Origin: Streptococcus infantis
Lineage (GTDB): Bacteria; Bacillota; Bacilli; Lactobacillales; Streptococcaceae
Length of the DNA stretch: 64,000 bases
Reading direction: 5' to 3'
Assembly (NCBI RefSeq): GCF_019929575.1
Contig: NZ_JAHZPU010000006.1
Span: 17,498-81,497 of the forward strand
The position numbers and the translations under genes are program-made. How positions within the stretch are numbered: the stretch's first letter is position 1; each line of letters opens with the position of its first letter. The notes beneath the pieces are model-generated. The model did not search any database and was not told where the DNA came from. It saw only the letters and a list, made by a program, of their open reading frames with translations. Shown piece after piece: positions 36,711-54,106 of the stretch.

Positions 36711-37694
36711 ATGAGAAATCCAGCACTAATAGAAGAAATGAAAACTTACAAAGGGAGAGATGAAATTCCTCAAGATTTTGATGCTTTTTGGGATGGTGAG
36801 ATTGAGAAGGTTTCGGTTTTGTCAGACTATCAATTAGAGGAACGAGATTTTCATATTCCCAATGTGAAGTGTTATGAGTTAAGCTTTAAAGGCACCCGTG
36901 ATGGCCTTGTTTATGCGCGTATAGTCTTACCCATCTCAGAAAAGAAAGTACCTGTCATTTTCCACTTCCATGGCTATATGGGACGTGGCTGGGATTGGAC
37001 AGATATGTTAGCCTTTACGGTCGCTGGTTATGGTGTAGTATCCATGGATGTTAGAGGGCAATCTGGATACTCACAAGATGGCTTGCGTTCTCCGCTGGGA
37101 AACACAGTTAAGGGACAAATCATCCGTGGTGCTGTTGAAGGGAAAGAGCAACTTTTCTATAAGGATGTTTATCTAGATATTTATCAATTGATTGAGATTG
37201 TAGCTAGTCTCCCACAAGTTGATGAGGAACAGTTAGCTAGCTATGGAGCTTCTCAAGGGGGAGCCTTGGCTTTAGTAGCTGCAGGTCTCAATCCACGTAT
37301 CAAGTGTACAGTTACTATTTATCCATTCTTATCTGACTTTAGACGAGTGCTAGAGATTGGAAATACCAGTGAAGCCTATGATGAACTCTTCCGTTACTTT
37401 AAGTTCCATGATCCTTTCCACGAAACAGAGGAGCAAATTATGGAAACCCTAGCTTATATCGATGTGAAAAATCTTGCCCATCGTATTAAGGGGCAAGTTC
37501 GGATGATTACTGGACTAGATGACGATGTCTGCTATCCAATCACTCAGTTTGCTATCTACAATCGTTTGACTTGTGAGAAGAGCTATCGCATCATGCCTGA
37601 ATATGCACACGAAGCTATGAATGTTCATGTCAATGATCAAGTTTACAATTGGTTGTGTGCTAGTGAGATTCCCTTTACCTATCTTGGTCATTAA
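36711..37694 (+). CDS. axe: Acetyl xylan esterase / cephalosporin-C deacetylase family esterase (CE7)
   Basis: A 327-residue alpha/beta hydrolase of carbohydrate esterase family 7: oxyanion-hole RGWDW near residue 90, nucleophile Ser in YGASQGG near residue 180, catalytic Asp in TGLDDDVCYP near 267 and His in PEYAHEAMN near 297. No signal peptide, so it deacetylates sugars inside the cell. Its shared promoter design with the sialidase genes suggests it removes acetyl groups from imported sialic acid or glycan fragments; that substrate is inference. The start follows AAAGGAGGGTTTT. Confidence 0.88.
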   Translation: MRNPALIEEMKTYKGRDEIPQDFDAFWDGEIEKVSVLSDYQLEERDFHIPNVKCYELSFKGTRDGLVYARIVLPISEKKVPVIFHFHGYMGRGWDWTDMLAFTVAGYGVVSMDVRGQSGYSQDGLRSPLGNTVKGQIIRGAVEGKEQLFYKDVYLDIYQLIEIVASLPQVDEEQLASYGASQGGALALVAAGLNPRIKCTVTIYPFLSDFRRVLEIGNTSEAYDELFRYFKFHDPFHETEEQIMETLAYIDVKNLAHRIKGQVRMITGLDDDVCYPITQFAIYNRLTCEKSYRIMPEYAHEAMNVHVNDQVYNWLCASEIPFTYLGH

Positions 37695-37708
37695 AAATTA
37701 AAAAATAG

Positions 37709-37746
37709 CTCTGTAGTTTTGAATGAATGAACTACAGGGTTTTCTT
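37709..37746 (+). terminator. Terminator of the esterase gene
   Basis: CTGTAGTT/AACTACAG stem with flanking pairs and TTTTCTTT. Confidence 0.75.
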
Positions 37747-37765
37747 TATGTGACTCAGATAATGA

Positions 37766-37863
37766 GAAAGTAGTTTCAGGTAGTTTGAGACTTCTAAATA
37801 TCTTTGAAAGTAGAATCTATTATAGATTACAAAGTCTAAAATTTAGAATATTTATTATATAAT
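37766..37863 (+). promoter_or_regulatory. nanA-1 promoter with NanR-box-like operator
   Basis: Box GAAAGTAGTTTC (37766-37777, the reverse complement form), weak -35 TCTAAA (37835) 69 bp downstream, 17 bp, -10 TATAAT (37858-37863). The weak -35 fits a need for an activator. The leader to the ATG is about 200 nt. Confidence 0.7.
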
Positions 37864-38007
37864 AAGATTAAAATAAAAAATGAAAGGAGTATAGCTGCTT
37901 GCTTATTTTTTAACATGGAATTTATAAAAGAGCAACAGCATTTCATCTACAAAGAATGGCAATTTCATTCAATAATACAGTTTCTTATTTGCAGCTAGTC
38001 TGAAAGG

Positions 38008-42166
<4,159 letters not shown>

Positions 42167-42220
42167 TGAAATAGCTAAAACCGAAGAATTTCATCGAGAA
42201 ATTTAATGTTGATAAGAAGG

Positions 42221-42252
42221 AGCCGTAACTAGAACTGGTTACGGCTTTTTAT
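42221..42252 (+). terminator. nanA-1 terminator
   Basis: AGCCGTAAC/GTTACGGCT stem with a T5 tract. Confidence 0.88.
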
Positions 42253-42370
42253 TTGGGATTTAAAAGAGTGGAGGATGAAGTTTAACGCTAGATCTATTGA
42301 AAATATCGATTAGTAAAATATGCCCCTTGAATGTAGGATGATCAAAGTGAAGAATTTGCTCTAAAAACTA

Positions 42371-42468
42371 GAAAGTAGTTTTAGAAGTTTAAGTTTGTGT
42401 CTCAAAAACTGAAAGTGAAATCCGTTCTATGTTAATCTATTTTAAAATGGTGAAATTTATTATATAAT
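42371..42468 (+). promoter_or_regulatory. nanA-2 promoter with NanR-box-like operator
   Basis: Box GAAAGTAGTTTT (42371-42382), -35 TTTTAA (42440) 69 bp downstream, 17 bp, -10 TATAAT (42463-42468). The rest of the 504-bp gap holds the nanA-1 terminator, a leader of about 200 nt and the shared cre-like block at 42613. Confidence 0.7.
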
Positions 42469-42601
42469 GAAAGTAAGATAAAATTTGAAAGGAGTAGGAG
42501 GCTCAAGTTAACGATGGAATGATGAGAGATTATTGGTCGTTAAGTGAGAGAAAATTTGAAAGATCGAGTGTAACCATTCGTGAAAAAGTTATTTTTGTTA
42601 G

Positions 42602-45964
<3,363 letters not shown>

Positions 45965-46018
45965 TTAAATAGTTAAAACTTAAAGATTTTATAGAGTAAC
46001 CTGATCTTTAATAGAAAG

Positions 46019-46190
46019 GAGGCTGGGACAAAAGTCCTAGCCTCTCAATTTTCTTTGGATTGTCGAGCAAGACGCAGTGGTTGAGTGGGCTCTACTACGC
46101 TGATTCCATCAGCTTTTACAGCCCTACTCAACTGTGCGGAGGTGGAACGACGAAATCGAATTCTAACGAATTAACGATTTCTGTCCCACG
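46019..46190 (-). repeat. SPRITE-like intergenic repeat, copy 3 (inverted)
   Basis: Reverse-complement copy of the elements at 75 and 26834, with the same hairpins. Its hairpin GGCTGGGAC/GTCCTAGCC near 46021-46043 follows nanA-2, for which no other terminator is evident. Confidence 0.75.
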
Positions 46191-46271
46191 GCCTTTTTCT
46201 TTCATGTTTGCGAGAAAAAAGGATGTTTTTAGTTAGGGATTATGTGGTGTTGGGATAGATTTTAGATCCCT

Positions 46272-46369
46272 GAAACTACTTTCAGGAGAAACTGTTGCAT
46301 AAAATTGTTTTGAAACTTCAATCTATTCTAGCACAAGCTATTGAAAGCGCTTTAATAATAAGCTATAAT
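46272..46369 (+). promoter_or_regulatory. nanE-sat operon promoter with NanR-box-like operator and cre
   Basis: Box GAAACTACTTTC (46272-46283), -35 TTGAAA (46341) 69 bp downstream, 17 bp, -10 TATAAT (46364-46369). A cre-like palindrome TTGAAAGCGCTTTAA (46341-46355) covers the -35, so CcpA binding would block RNA polymerase. Confidence 0.8.
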
Positions 46370-46409
46370 AGTCACATAAACACAAAGGAAAAGAAAAGGA
46401 GGAAAGTAG

Positions 46410-47108
46410 ATGCCACAAATTAGTAAAGAAGCCTTGATTGAACAAATCAAAGATGGAATCATCGTTTCTTGTCAGGCACTTCCTCATGAACCGCTCTACA
46501 CAGAAGCGGGAGGAGTTATCCCCTTGTTGGTGAAAGCAGCTGAACAAGGTGGTGCAGTAGGTATCCGAGCAAACAGTGTTCGAGATATTAAGGAAATTAA
46601 AGAAGTCACTAAACTTCCGATTATCGGAATTATTAAACGTGATTATCCACCACAAGAACCATTCATCACAGCGACTATGAGAGAAGTTGATGAATTAGCG
46701 GCTCTTGACATTGAGGTGATAGCTCTTGATTGTACCAAACGTGAACGTCATGATGGCTTAGAGATTCAAGAATTTATCCGCCAAATCAAAGAAAAATATC
46801 CAAATCAACTCTTGATGGCTGACACAAGTACCTTTGAGGAAGGTCTGACAGCAGTTGAAGCGGGAATTGACTTTGTCGGAACAACCTTGTCAGGTTACAC
46901 TTCTTACAGTCCAAAAGTGGATGGCCCAGATTTCGGATTAATCAAGAAACTCTGCGACGCAGGGGTGGACGTCATCGCTGAAGGAAAAATTCACACACCA
47001 GAACAAGCTAAGCAAATCCTAGGTTACGGGGTGCGAGGTATCGTTGTTGGTGGCGCTATTACTAGACCAAAAGAGATTACGGAACGATTTGTTGCGGGTC
47101 TTAAATAA
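46410..47108 (+). CDS. nanE: N-acetylmannosamine-6-phosphate 2-epimerase
   Basis: A 232-residue TIM-barrel enzyme turning ManNAc-6-P into GlcNAc-6-P, the third cytoplasmic step of sialic acid catabolism. Motifs: [12 protein letters not shown] at the start, GIIKRDYPP with catalytic Lys, [14 protein letters not shown] and [24 protein letters not shown]. It starts after AGGAGGAAAGTAG and opens the transporter operon. Confidence 0.94.
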   Translation: MPQISKEALIEQIKDGIIVSCQALPHEPLYTEAGGVIPLLVKAAEQGGAVGIRANSVRDIKEIKEVTKLPIIGIIKRDYPPQEPFITATMREVDELAALDIEVIALDCTKRERHDGLEIQEFIRQIKEKYPNQLLMADTSTFEEGLTAVEAGIDFVGTTLSGYTSYSPKVDGPDFGLIKKLCDAGVDVIAEGKIHTPEQAKQILGYGVRGIVVGGAITRPKEITERFVAGLK

Positions 47109-47138
47109 CACAATATAAAAAACGAGGAGAGTGGTTGA

Positions 47139-48542
<1,404 letters not shown>

Positions 48543-48566
48543 TAAGCCCTAAATAAAAACTGAAAT

Positions 48567-48615
48567 CCCCCCCTTTTCCCTGAGCACAACTGTGCACGAA
48601 AAGGGGGACTTTTGT
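48567..48615 (+). terminator. Attenuating hairpin between satA and satB
   Basis: CCCCCTTTT/AAAAGGGGG with an inner GAGCAC/GTGC pair, then CTTTTG. As between amiA and amiC, this favours the binding protein over the permeases. Confidence 0.75.
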
Positions 48616-48755
48616 TTGAAATAGAAGCAGCTGACAGGTCAAAATTATAATGAAGTTTTTACATTGACGAATCTTAGAAAAATTTCATTCTGATTTTAGA
48701 TCAGGGTCAGATAACAGTCAAAAAAACAAAACTATGTGAAAGTGAGGTGCCGACT

Positions 48756-49643
48756 GTGAAAATCAATAAAATTCGCATGCGGGAAACGATTATTTCCTAC
48801 GCATTCCTAGCACCAGTATTAATCTTCTTTACCGTCTTCGTTTTAGCTCCAATGATCATGGGCTTCATCACAAGTTTCTTTAACTATTCGATGACAAGCT
48901 TTGAGTTTGTTGGCTTGGACAACTACATTCGTATGTTTAAAGACCCTGTCTTTACAAAATCTTTGATTAATACCGTAATCTTGGTTATCGGGTCTGTACC
49001 AGTCGTTGTACTCTTCTCGCTCTTTGTAGCATCACAAACTTACCAACAAAATGCCGTTGCTAGATCTTTCTACCGTTTCGTATTCTTCCTTCCTGTTGTA
49101 ACAGGTAGTGTTGCCGTAACAGTAGTATGGAAATGGATCTATGATCCACTATCAGGTATTTTGAACTTCGTGCTTAAGTCAAGCCATATCATTAGCCAAA
49201 ACATTTCTTGGTTAGGAGATAAAAACTGGGCTTTGATGGCGATTATGATTATTCTTTTGACAACATCAGTTGGTCAACCAATCATTCTTTACATCGCTGC
49301 AATGGGTAATATTGATAACTCTCTTGTTGAAGCGGCGCGTGTCGACGGAGCAACTGAGTTACAAGTTTTCTGGAAGATTAAATGGCCAAGTCTTCTTCCA
49401 ACAACTCTTTATATCGCAATCATTACAACAATCAACTCATTCCAGTGTTTCGCTTTGATTCAACTTTTGACTTCAGGTGGTCCAAACTACTCAACAAGTA
49501 CACTTATGTACTACCTTTACGAAAAAGCCTTCCAATTGACTGAGTATGGCTATGCCAATACTATTGGTGTATTCTTGGCAGTTATGATCGCAATTGTCAG
49601 CTTTGTTCAATTTAAAGTACTTGGAAACGACGTAGAATATTAA
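48756..49643 (+). CDS. satB: Sialic acid ABC transporter permease SatB
   Basis: A 295-residue MalF-type permease with six membrane helices and the EAA coupling loop (LVEAARVDGATELQVFWKIKWP). I chose the GTG at 48756 because GTGAGG lies 8 nt upstream; another GTG at 48747 is in frame. Co-transcribed with satA through the attenuator. Confidence 0.9.
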   Translation: MKINKIRMRETIISYAFLAPVLIFFTVFVLAPMIMGFITSFFNYSMTSFEFVGLDNYIRMFKDPVFTKSLINTVILVIGSVPVVVLFSLFVASQTYQQNAVARSFYRFVFFLPVVTGSVAVTVVWKWIYDPLSGILNFVLKSSHIISQNISWLGDKNWALMAIMIILLTTSVGQPIILYIAAMGNIDNSLVEAARVDGATELQVFWKIKWPSLLPTTLYIAIITTINSFQCFALIQLLTSGGPNYSTSTLMYYLYEKAFQLTEYGYANTIGVFLAVMIAIVSFVQFKVLGNDVEY

Positions 49644-49659
49644 TAGAAAGGAGACAGCT

Positions 49660-50499
49660 ATGCAATCTACACAAAAGAAACCTTTAACAGCCTTCACTGT
49701 TATTTCAACCATCTTCTTGCTTTTATTGACTGTACTGTTTATCTTTCCATTCTACTGGATTTTGACAGGTGCATTCAAATCACAACCGGATACCATTATG
49801 ATTCCACCACAATGGTTCCCTAAAGCTCCAACAATGGAGAACTTCCAACAATTGATGGTGCAAAACCCAGCCTTGCAATGGATGTGGAATTCAGTCTTCA
49901 TTTCATTGGTAACAATGTTCTTGGTTTGTGCAACTTCATCCCTAGCAGGTTATGTATTGGCTAAGAAACGTTTCTATGGACAACGCATTCTCTTCGCTAT
50001 CTTTATCGCTGCCATGGCTCTTCCAAAACAAGTTGTCCTTGTACCATTGGTACGTATCGTCAACTTCATGGGAATCCATGACACTCTTTGGGCGGTTATC
50101 TTGCCTTTGATCGGATGGCCATTTGGGGTCTTCCTCATGAAACAGTTCAGTGAAAACATTCCAACAGAATTGCTAGAATCTGCTAAAATCGATGGATGCG
50201 GTGAAATTCGTACTTTCTGGAGCGTAGCCTTCCCAATCGTGAAACCAGGATTTGCAGCTCTTGCAATCTTCACCTTCATCAATACATGGAATGACTACTT
50301 TATGCAGTTGGTTATGTTGACATCTCGTAACAACTTGACCATCTCACTTGGGGTTGCGACTATGCAGGCTGAGATGGCAACCAACTATGGTTTGATTATG
50401 GCGGGTGCTGCTCTTGCAGCTGTGCCAATCGTAACAGTCTTCTTGGTATTCCAAAAATCATTTACTCAAGGGATTACTATGGGAGCTGTCAAAGGATAG
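49660..50499 (+). CDS. satC: Sialic acid ABC transporter permease SatC
   Basis: A 279-residue MalG-type permease with six helices; the coupling loop is ELLESAKIDGCGEIRTFWSVAFP and the family end is FQKSFTQGITMGAVKG. It pairs with SatB. No ATPase gene is present; streptococcal sugar importers of this type usually share MsmK, encoded elsewhere. AGAAAGGAGACAGCT precedes the ATG. Confidence 0.92.
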   Translation: MQSTQKKPLTAFTVISTIFLLLLTVLFIFPFYWILTGAFKSQPDTIMIPPQWFPKAPTMENFQQLMVQNPALQWMWNSVFISLVTMFLVCATSSLAGYVLAKKRFYGQRILFAIFIAAMALPKQVVLVPLVRIVNFMGIHDTLWAVILPLIGWPFGVFLMKQFSENIPTELLESAKIDGCGEIRTFWSVAFPIVKPGFAALAIFTFINTWNDYFMQLVMLTSRNNLTISLGVATMQAEMATNYGLIMAGAALAAVPIVTVFLVFQKSFTQGITMGAVKG

Positions 50500-50514
50500 G
50501 AAAATACGATTTAT

Positions 50515-50538
50515 CAACCAAACTTGTTGGTTTGGTCA
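50515..50538 (+). terminator. Hairpin after satC
   Basis: ACCAAAC/GTTTGGT stem without a T tract; probably an mRNA-end or stabilising structure rather than a strong terminator. Confidence 0.4.
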
Positions 50539-50562
50539 AATTAAATTAAGAAATAATAGAAT

Positions 50563-50624
50563 TATAAGTGTCTACAAAATGGAGAGGAGTTGGTTACTTC
50601 ATGAAGTTTTGTTAGACACTTATA
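50563..50624. repeat. 62-bp imperfect inverted repeat
   Basis: TATAAGTGTCTA...TAGACACTTATA arms of 12 bp, extended inward by ACAAAA/TTTTGT-like pairs. It may be a small MITE-like element or a structured leader of the next gene; no transposase is nearby. Confidence 0.55.
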
Positions 50625-50680
50625 AACTTACTGGCTAGACATTTTATGTCTGTGATAACAATCAGGTAAAGGAAATTACT

Positions 50681-51133
50681 ATGATTTTTGATGATTTAAA
50701 AAATATCACCTTTTATAAAGGAATCCATCCAAATCTGGACAAGGCTATTGATTATCTCTATGAGCATCGTAAAGATACGTTTGAATTGGGTAAATACGAT
50801 ATTGATGGAGATAAGGTCTTCTTAGTTGTGCAGGAAAATGTTCTCAACAAAGAAGAAAATGATCGCTTTGAGCATCATAAAAACTATGCAGACTTGCATT
50901 TATTGGTAGATGGTCATGAGTATTCAAGCTATGGTTCTCGTGTTAAGGACGAGGCAGTAGCATTTGATGAAGCTAGTGACATTGGCTTTGTTCATTGTCA
51001 CGAACAATACCCACTTTTGTTGGGATATCACAATTTTGCAGTCTTCTTCCCAGGAGAACCTCATCAGCCTAACGGTTATGCAGGTATGGAAGATAAAGTT
51101 CGCAAATATTTATTTAAAATTTTAATCGATTAG
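50681..51133 (+). CDS. YhcH/YjgK/YiaL family protein (NanQ-like)
   Basis: A 150-residue DUF386 beta-barrel protein. Conserved residues: FEHHKNYADLHLLVDG (metal-binding His and Asp), AVFFPGEPHQPN (His ligand) and VRKYLFKI at the end. Members in nan operons (NanQ, YhcH) act as anomerases that speed sialic acid ring opening. GTAAAGGAAATTACT precedes the ATG. It is probably read from the upstream operon. Confidence 0.88.
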   Translation: MIFDDLKNITFYKGIHPNLDKAIDYLYEHRKDTFELGKYDIDGDKVFLVVQENVLNKEENDRFEHHKNYADLHLLVDGHEYSSYGSRVKDEAVAFDEASDIGFVHCHEQYPLLLGYHNFAVFFPGEPHQPNGYAGMEDKVRKYLFKILID

Positions 51134-51152
51134 TCAGTTAGGAGGAGAAACA

Positions 51153-51803
51153 ATGGCACATAAAGGATCTGGATTGATAAAAGCGGCATTTGATACGGAT
51201 AACTTTCTGATGCGTTTTTGCGAGAAAGTCTTAGATATTGTGACGGTTAACCTGCTCTTTGCTGTGTCTTGTTTGCCTATTGTGACTATTGGAGTAGCTA
51301 AAATCAGTCTCTATCAGACAATCTTTGAAGTGAAGCGCAGCCGTCGTATTCCTGTTTTCAAAATCTATATTAGAGCCTTTAAGCAAAATTTGAAATTAGG
51401 TTTTCAGTTAGGTTTGTTGGAGTTAGGAATATTTCTAATTAGTGTTGTTGATTTATCCCTATTCTGGAGTCAAACTGGTGTTGCCTTTCAGCTCATTAAA
51501 GCTATTTGCTTGGGAATTCTGATATTCTTAACCCTAGTTATGTTGGCTAGCTATCCAATTGCTGCACGCTATGAATTAACTTGGAAAGAAGTGCTCCAAA
51601 AGGGCTTGCTCTTGGTCAGCTTTAACTTCGCTTGGTTCTTCTTGATGCTGGCGATTATTTTCTTAATCATTATGCTTCTCTATCTATCAGGCTTTACTCT
51701 AGTGCTTGGTGGCTCAGCATTTCTACTCTTTGGCTTTGCTCTTCTTGCCTTTTGCCAAGCAGGATTAATGGAAAAATTATTTGCTAAATATCAAGAGAAT
51801 TGA
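51153..51803 (+). CDS. YesL-family (DUF624) membrane protein
   Basis: A 216-residue protein with five hydrophobic segments and the DUF624 start (NFLMRFCEKVLDIVTVNLLF). Such proteins accompany carbohydrate ABC transporters and catabolic genes; their function is unknown, perhaps assisting transport. It starts 19 nt after the YhcH-like gene with GGAGGAGAAAC upstream. Confidence 0.82.
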   Translation: MAHKGSGLIKAAFDTDNFLMRFCEKVLDIVTVNLLFAVSCLPIVTIGVAKISLYQTIFEVKRSRRIPVFKIYIRAFKQNLKLGFQLGLLELGIFLISVVDLSLFWSQTGVAFQLIKAICLGILIFLTLVMLASYPIAARYELTWKEVLQKGLLLVSFNFAWFFLMLAIIFLIIMLLYLSGFTLVLGGSAFLLFGFALLAFCQAGLMEKLFAKYQEN

Positions 51804-51812
51804 AAATGATAT

Positions 51813-51910
51813 GAAACTACTTTCAAACAAGAAAAGCTAAGGGAGATGAATAGAAATTAAAATCTAAGTGGCTTATATGTATTGAAAGCGCTTTTTACAA
51901 GGTGTATACT
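51813..51910 (+). promoter_or_regulatory. Lyase-kinase promoter with NanR-box-like operator and cre
   Basis: Box GAAACTACTTTC (51813-51824), -35 TTGAAA (51882) 69 bp downstream, 17 bp, -10 TATACT (51905-51910). A cre-like sequence TTGAAAGCGCTTTTT overlaps the -35. Confidence 0.8.
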
Positions 51911-51965
51911 AAAATAGTAAAAATCATCTGCTCAAAGCAGAAAAAAGAAATCTTAGGAGAAATCT

Positions 51966-52883
51966 ATGTCAGATTTAAAAAAATATGAAGGTGTCATTCC
52001 TGCCTTCTATGCATGTTATGATGATGCGGGTGAAGTTAGCCCAGAACGTACACGTGCTTTGGTTCAATACTTTATTGATAAAGGTGTTCAAGGACTTTAT
52101 GTCAATGGTTCTTCAGGTGAGTGTATCTACCAAAGTGTAGAAGACCGTAAATTGATCTTAGAAGAAGTTATGGCAGTTGCCAAAGGTAAATTGACCATCA
52201 TTGCTCACGTGGCTTGCAACAATACCAAAGACAGTATTGAGCTTGCTCGCCATGCAGAAAGTTTGGGAGTAGATGCTATCGCAACAATCCCACCAATTTA
52301 CTTCCGTTTGCCTGAGTACTCAGTAGCAAAATACTGGAACGACATCAGTGCTGCAGCACCAAATACAGACTATGTTATCTACAACATTCCTCAATTGGCA
52401 GGTGTTGCTTTGACTCCAAGTCTTTACACAGAAATGTTGAAAAACCCACGTGTCATTGGTGTTAAAAATTCTTCAATGCCAGTTCAAGATATCCAAACAT
52501 TCGTTAGCCTTGGTGGCGATGACCATATCGTCTTTAACGGTCCAGACGAACAATTCCTAGGCGGACGTCTCATGGGTGCAAAAGCTGGTATCGGTGGTAC
52601 TTATGGTGCTATGCCAGAACTCTTCTTGAAACTCAACCAATTGATTGCGGATAAAGACCTAGAAACAGCGCGTGAATTGCAATACGCTATCAACACTATC
52701 ATCGGTAAATTGACTGCAGCTCATGGGAATATGTACTGTGTGATTAAAGAAGTCTTGAAAATCAATGAAGGACTTAACATCGGATCAGTTCGTTCTCCAC
52801 TTACACCAGTGACCGAAGAAGATCGTCCAGTTGTAGAAGCAGCTGCTCAATTGATTCGTGAAACTAAGGAGCGTTTCCTCTAA
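51966..52883 (+). CDS. nanA (lyase; also called npl): N-acetylneuraminate lyase
   Basis: A 305-residue TIM-barrel aldolase splitting sialic acid into ManNAc and pyruvate. Motifs: YVNGSSGECIYQS (GSSGE carboxylate loop), YNIPQLAG (catalytic Tyr) and Schiff-base Lys in VIGVKNSSMP near residue 165. The start has TTAGGAGAAATCT. It must not be confused with the sialidases, which bear the same name. 15 nt before nanK. Confidence 0.94.
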   Translation: MSDLKKYEGVIPAFYACYDDAGEVSPERTRALVQYFIDKGVQGLYVNGSSGECIYQSVEDRKLILEEVMAVAKGKLTIIAHVACNNTKDSIELARHAESLGVDAIATIPPIYFRLPEYSVAKYWNDISAAAPNTDYVIYNIPQLAGVALTPSLYTEMLKNPRVIGVKNSSMPVQDIQTFVSLGGDDHIVFNGPDEQFLGGRLMGAKAGIGGTYGAMPELFLKLNQLIADKDLETARELQYAINTIIGKLTAAHGNMYCVIKEVLKINEGLNIGSVRSPLTPVTEEDRPVVEAAAQLIRETKERFL

Positions 52884-52898
52884 TCAATAGGAGGCTTT

Positions 52899-53783
52899 AT
52901 GACTAATTACGTTGCAATTGATATTGGTGGAACTAATATCAAATATGGTTTGATTGACCAAGATGGACAACTTGTAGAGTCTCACGAAGTTGCGACTGAG
53001 GCTCATAAAGGCGGTCCACATATCTTACAGAAAACAAAAGATATTGTAGCTAGCTATCTAGAAAAAGGTCCAGTGTCAGGCGTCGCCATTTCCTCAGCGG
53101 GAATGGTTGACCCTGATAAGGGTGAGATTTTCTATGCTGGTCCACAAATTCCAAATTATGCAGGAACTCAATTTAAAAAGGAAATTGAAGGAAGTTTTGG
53201 AATTCCTTGTGAGATTGAGAATGATGTTAACTGTGCAGGGTTAGCAGAAGCTGTTTCTGGATCTGGAAAAGGTGCAGGAATAACGCTATGTTTGACCATC
53301 GGAACAGGTATCGGTGGCTGCTTAATCATTGACGGCCAGATTTTCCATGGATTCAGCAATTCAGCCTGTGAAGTTGGCTATATGCATATGCAGGATGGGG
53401 CTTTCCAAGATTTAGCATCTACAACTGCCTTGGTCGAGTATGTAGCTAAGTCTCATGGTGAAGAAATTGCCCATTGGAATGGTCGTAGAATTTTCAAGGA
53501 AGCTACTGAAGGCAATAAACTCTGCATGGAGGGCATTGACCGTATGGTAGCCTATCTTGGGAAAGGTGTTGCTAACATCTGTTATGTTGCCAATCCAGAG
53601 ATTGTTATACTAGGTGGTGGTATTATGGGGCAGGAAGCGATTTTGAAACCGAAAATTCGTACAGCTCTGAAAGATGCGCTTGTTCCAAGTTTAGCGGAAA
53701 AAACAAGATTAGAGTTTGCGCGTCATCAAAATACTGCAGGTATGCTTGGAGCTTACTATCACTTTAAAACAAAACAATCCTAA
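52899..53783 (+). CDS. nanK: ROK-family kinase, probable N-acetylmannosamine kinase
   Basis: A 294-residue ROK sugar kinase: phosphate-binding AIDIGGTNIKYG at residue 5-16, catalytic Asp in ENDVNCAG near 108, GTGIGGCLII, and NPEIVILGGGI near the end. The position after the lyase gene supports ManNAc phosphorylation, giving the substrate of NanE; glucokinase-type ROK is the alternative. Its stop lies inside the terminator stem. Confidence 0.88.
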   Translation: MTNYVAIDIGGTNIKYGLIDQDGQLVESHEVATEAHKGGPHILQKTKDIVASYLEKGPVSGVAISSAGMVDPDKGEIFYAGPQIPNYAGTQFKKEIEGSFGIPCEIENDVNCAGLAEAVSGSGKGAGITLCLTIGTGIGGCLIIDGQIFHGFSNSACEVGYMHMQDGAFQDLASTTALVEYVAKSHGEEIAHWNGRRIFKEATEGNKLCMEGIDRMVAYLGKGVANICYVANPEIVILGGGIMGQEAILKPKIRTALKDALVPSLAEKTRLEFARHQNTAGMLGAYYHFKTKQS

Positions 53784-53811
53784 GTTGGCCTTGCCAATTT
53801 AGGATTTTTTA
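53777..53811 (+). terminator. nanK terminator
   Basis: A long perfect-looking stem ATCCTAAGTTGGC/GCCAATTTAGGAT (one internal mismatch) and a T6 run, overlapping the nanK stop codon. Confidence 0.9.
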
Positions 53812-53867
53812 GCCATGAATAGTAAAAGAATCATTTAGTAAAAATCTAGTTAAAACTTTGAAAACCC

Positions 53868-53896
53868 TTGCATTTTTTAATATAACATAGTATATT
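53868..53896 (+). promoter_or_regulatory. Promoter of the protease-fucosidase gene
   Basis: TTGCAT, 17 bp, TATATT; leader about 200 nt. No NanR-like box is present at the 69-bp position. Confidence 0.6.
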
Positions 53897-53959
53897 TATA
53901 ATAATGCGAAAACTCTAGAAAAATTCTTGCTAATGGAAGCATTATTTTATTTTCAAAAA

Positions 53960-53974
53960 ATGTAAGCGATTTCT
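53960..53974 (+). promoter_or_regulatory. cre site in the protease-fucosidase leader
   Basis: ATGTAAGCGATTTCT matches WTGNAANCGNWNNCW at all positions, about 65 bp downstream of the -10. CcpA repression is likely. Confidence 0.6.
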
Positions 53975-54106
53975 ACACTCTTGTATTTGTTCAAAATAAA
54001 TAGCTCAGAGTAAGAATTTTAAGCTAGGGAAATCAAACAAAAATTGTCGCCAGATAATACTGGGCTCGGGCAGTAGCTGACTGCTCTAGAAGATTAGGAG
54101 TATTTG

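Noticed and set aside
37915..37998. 27-residue ORF in the nanA-1 leader
   Set aside because: It is not conserved in the parallel nanA-2 leader and has a poor ribosome binding site position.
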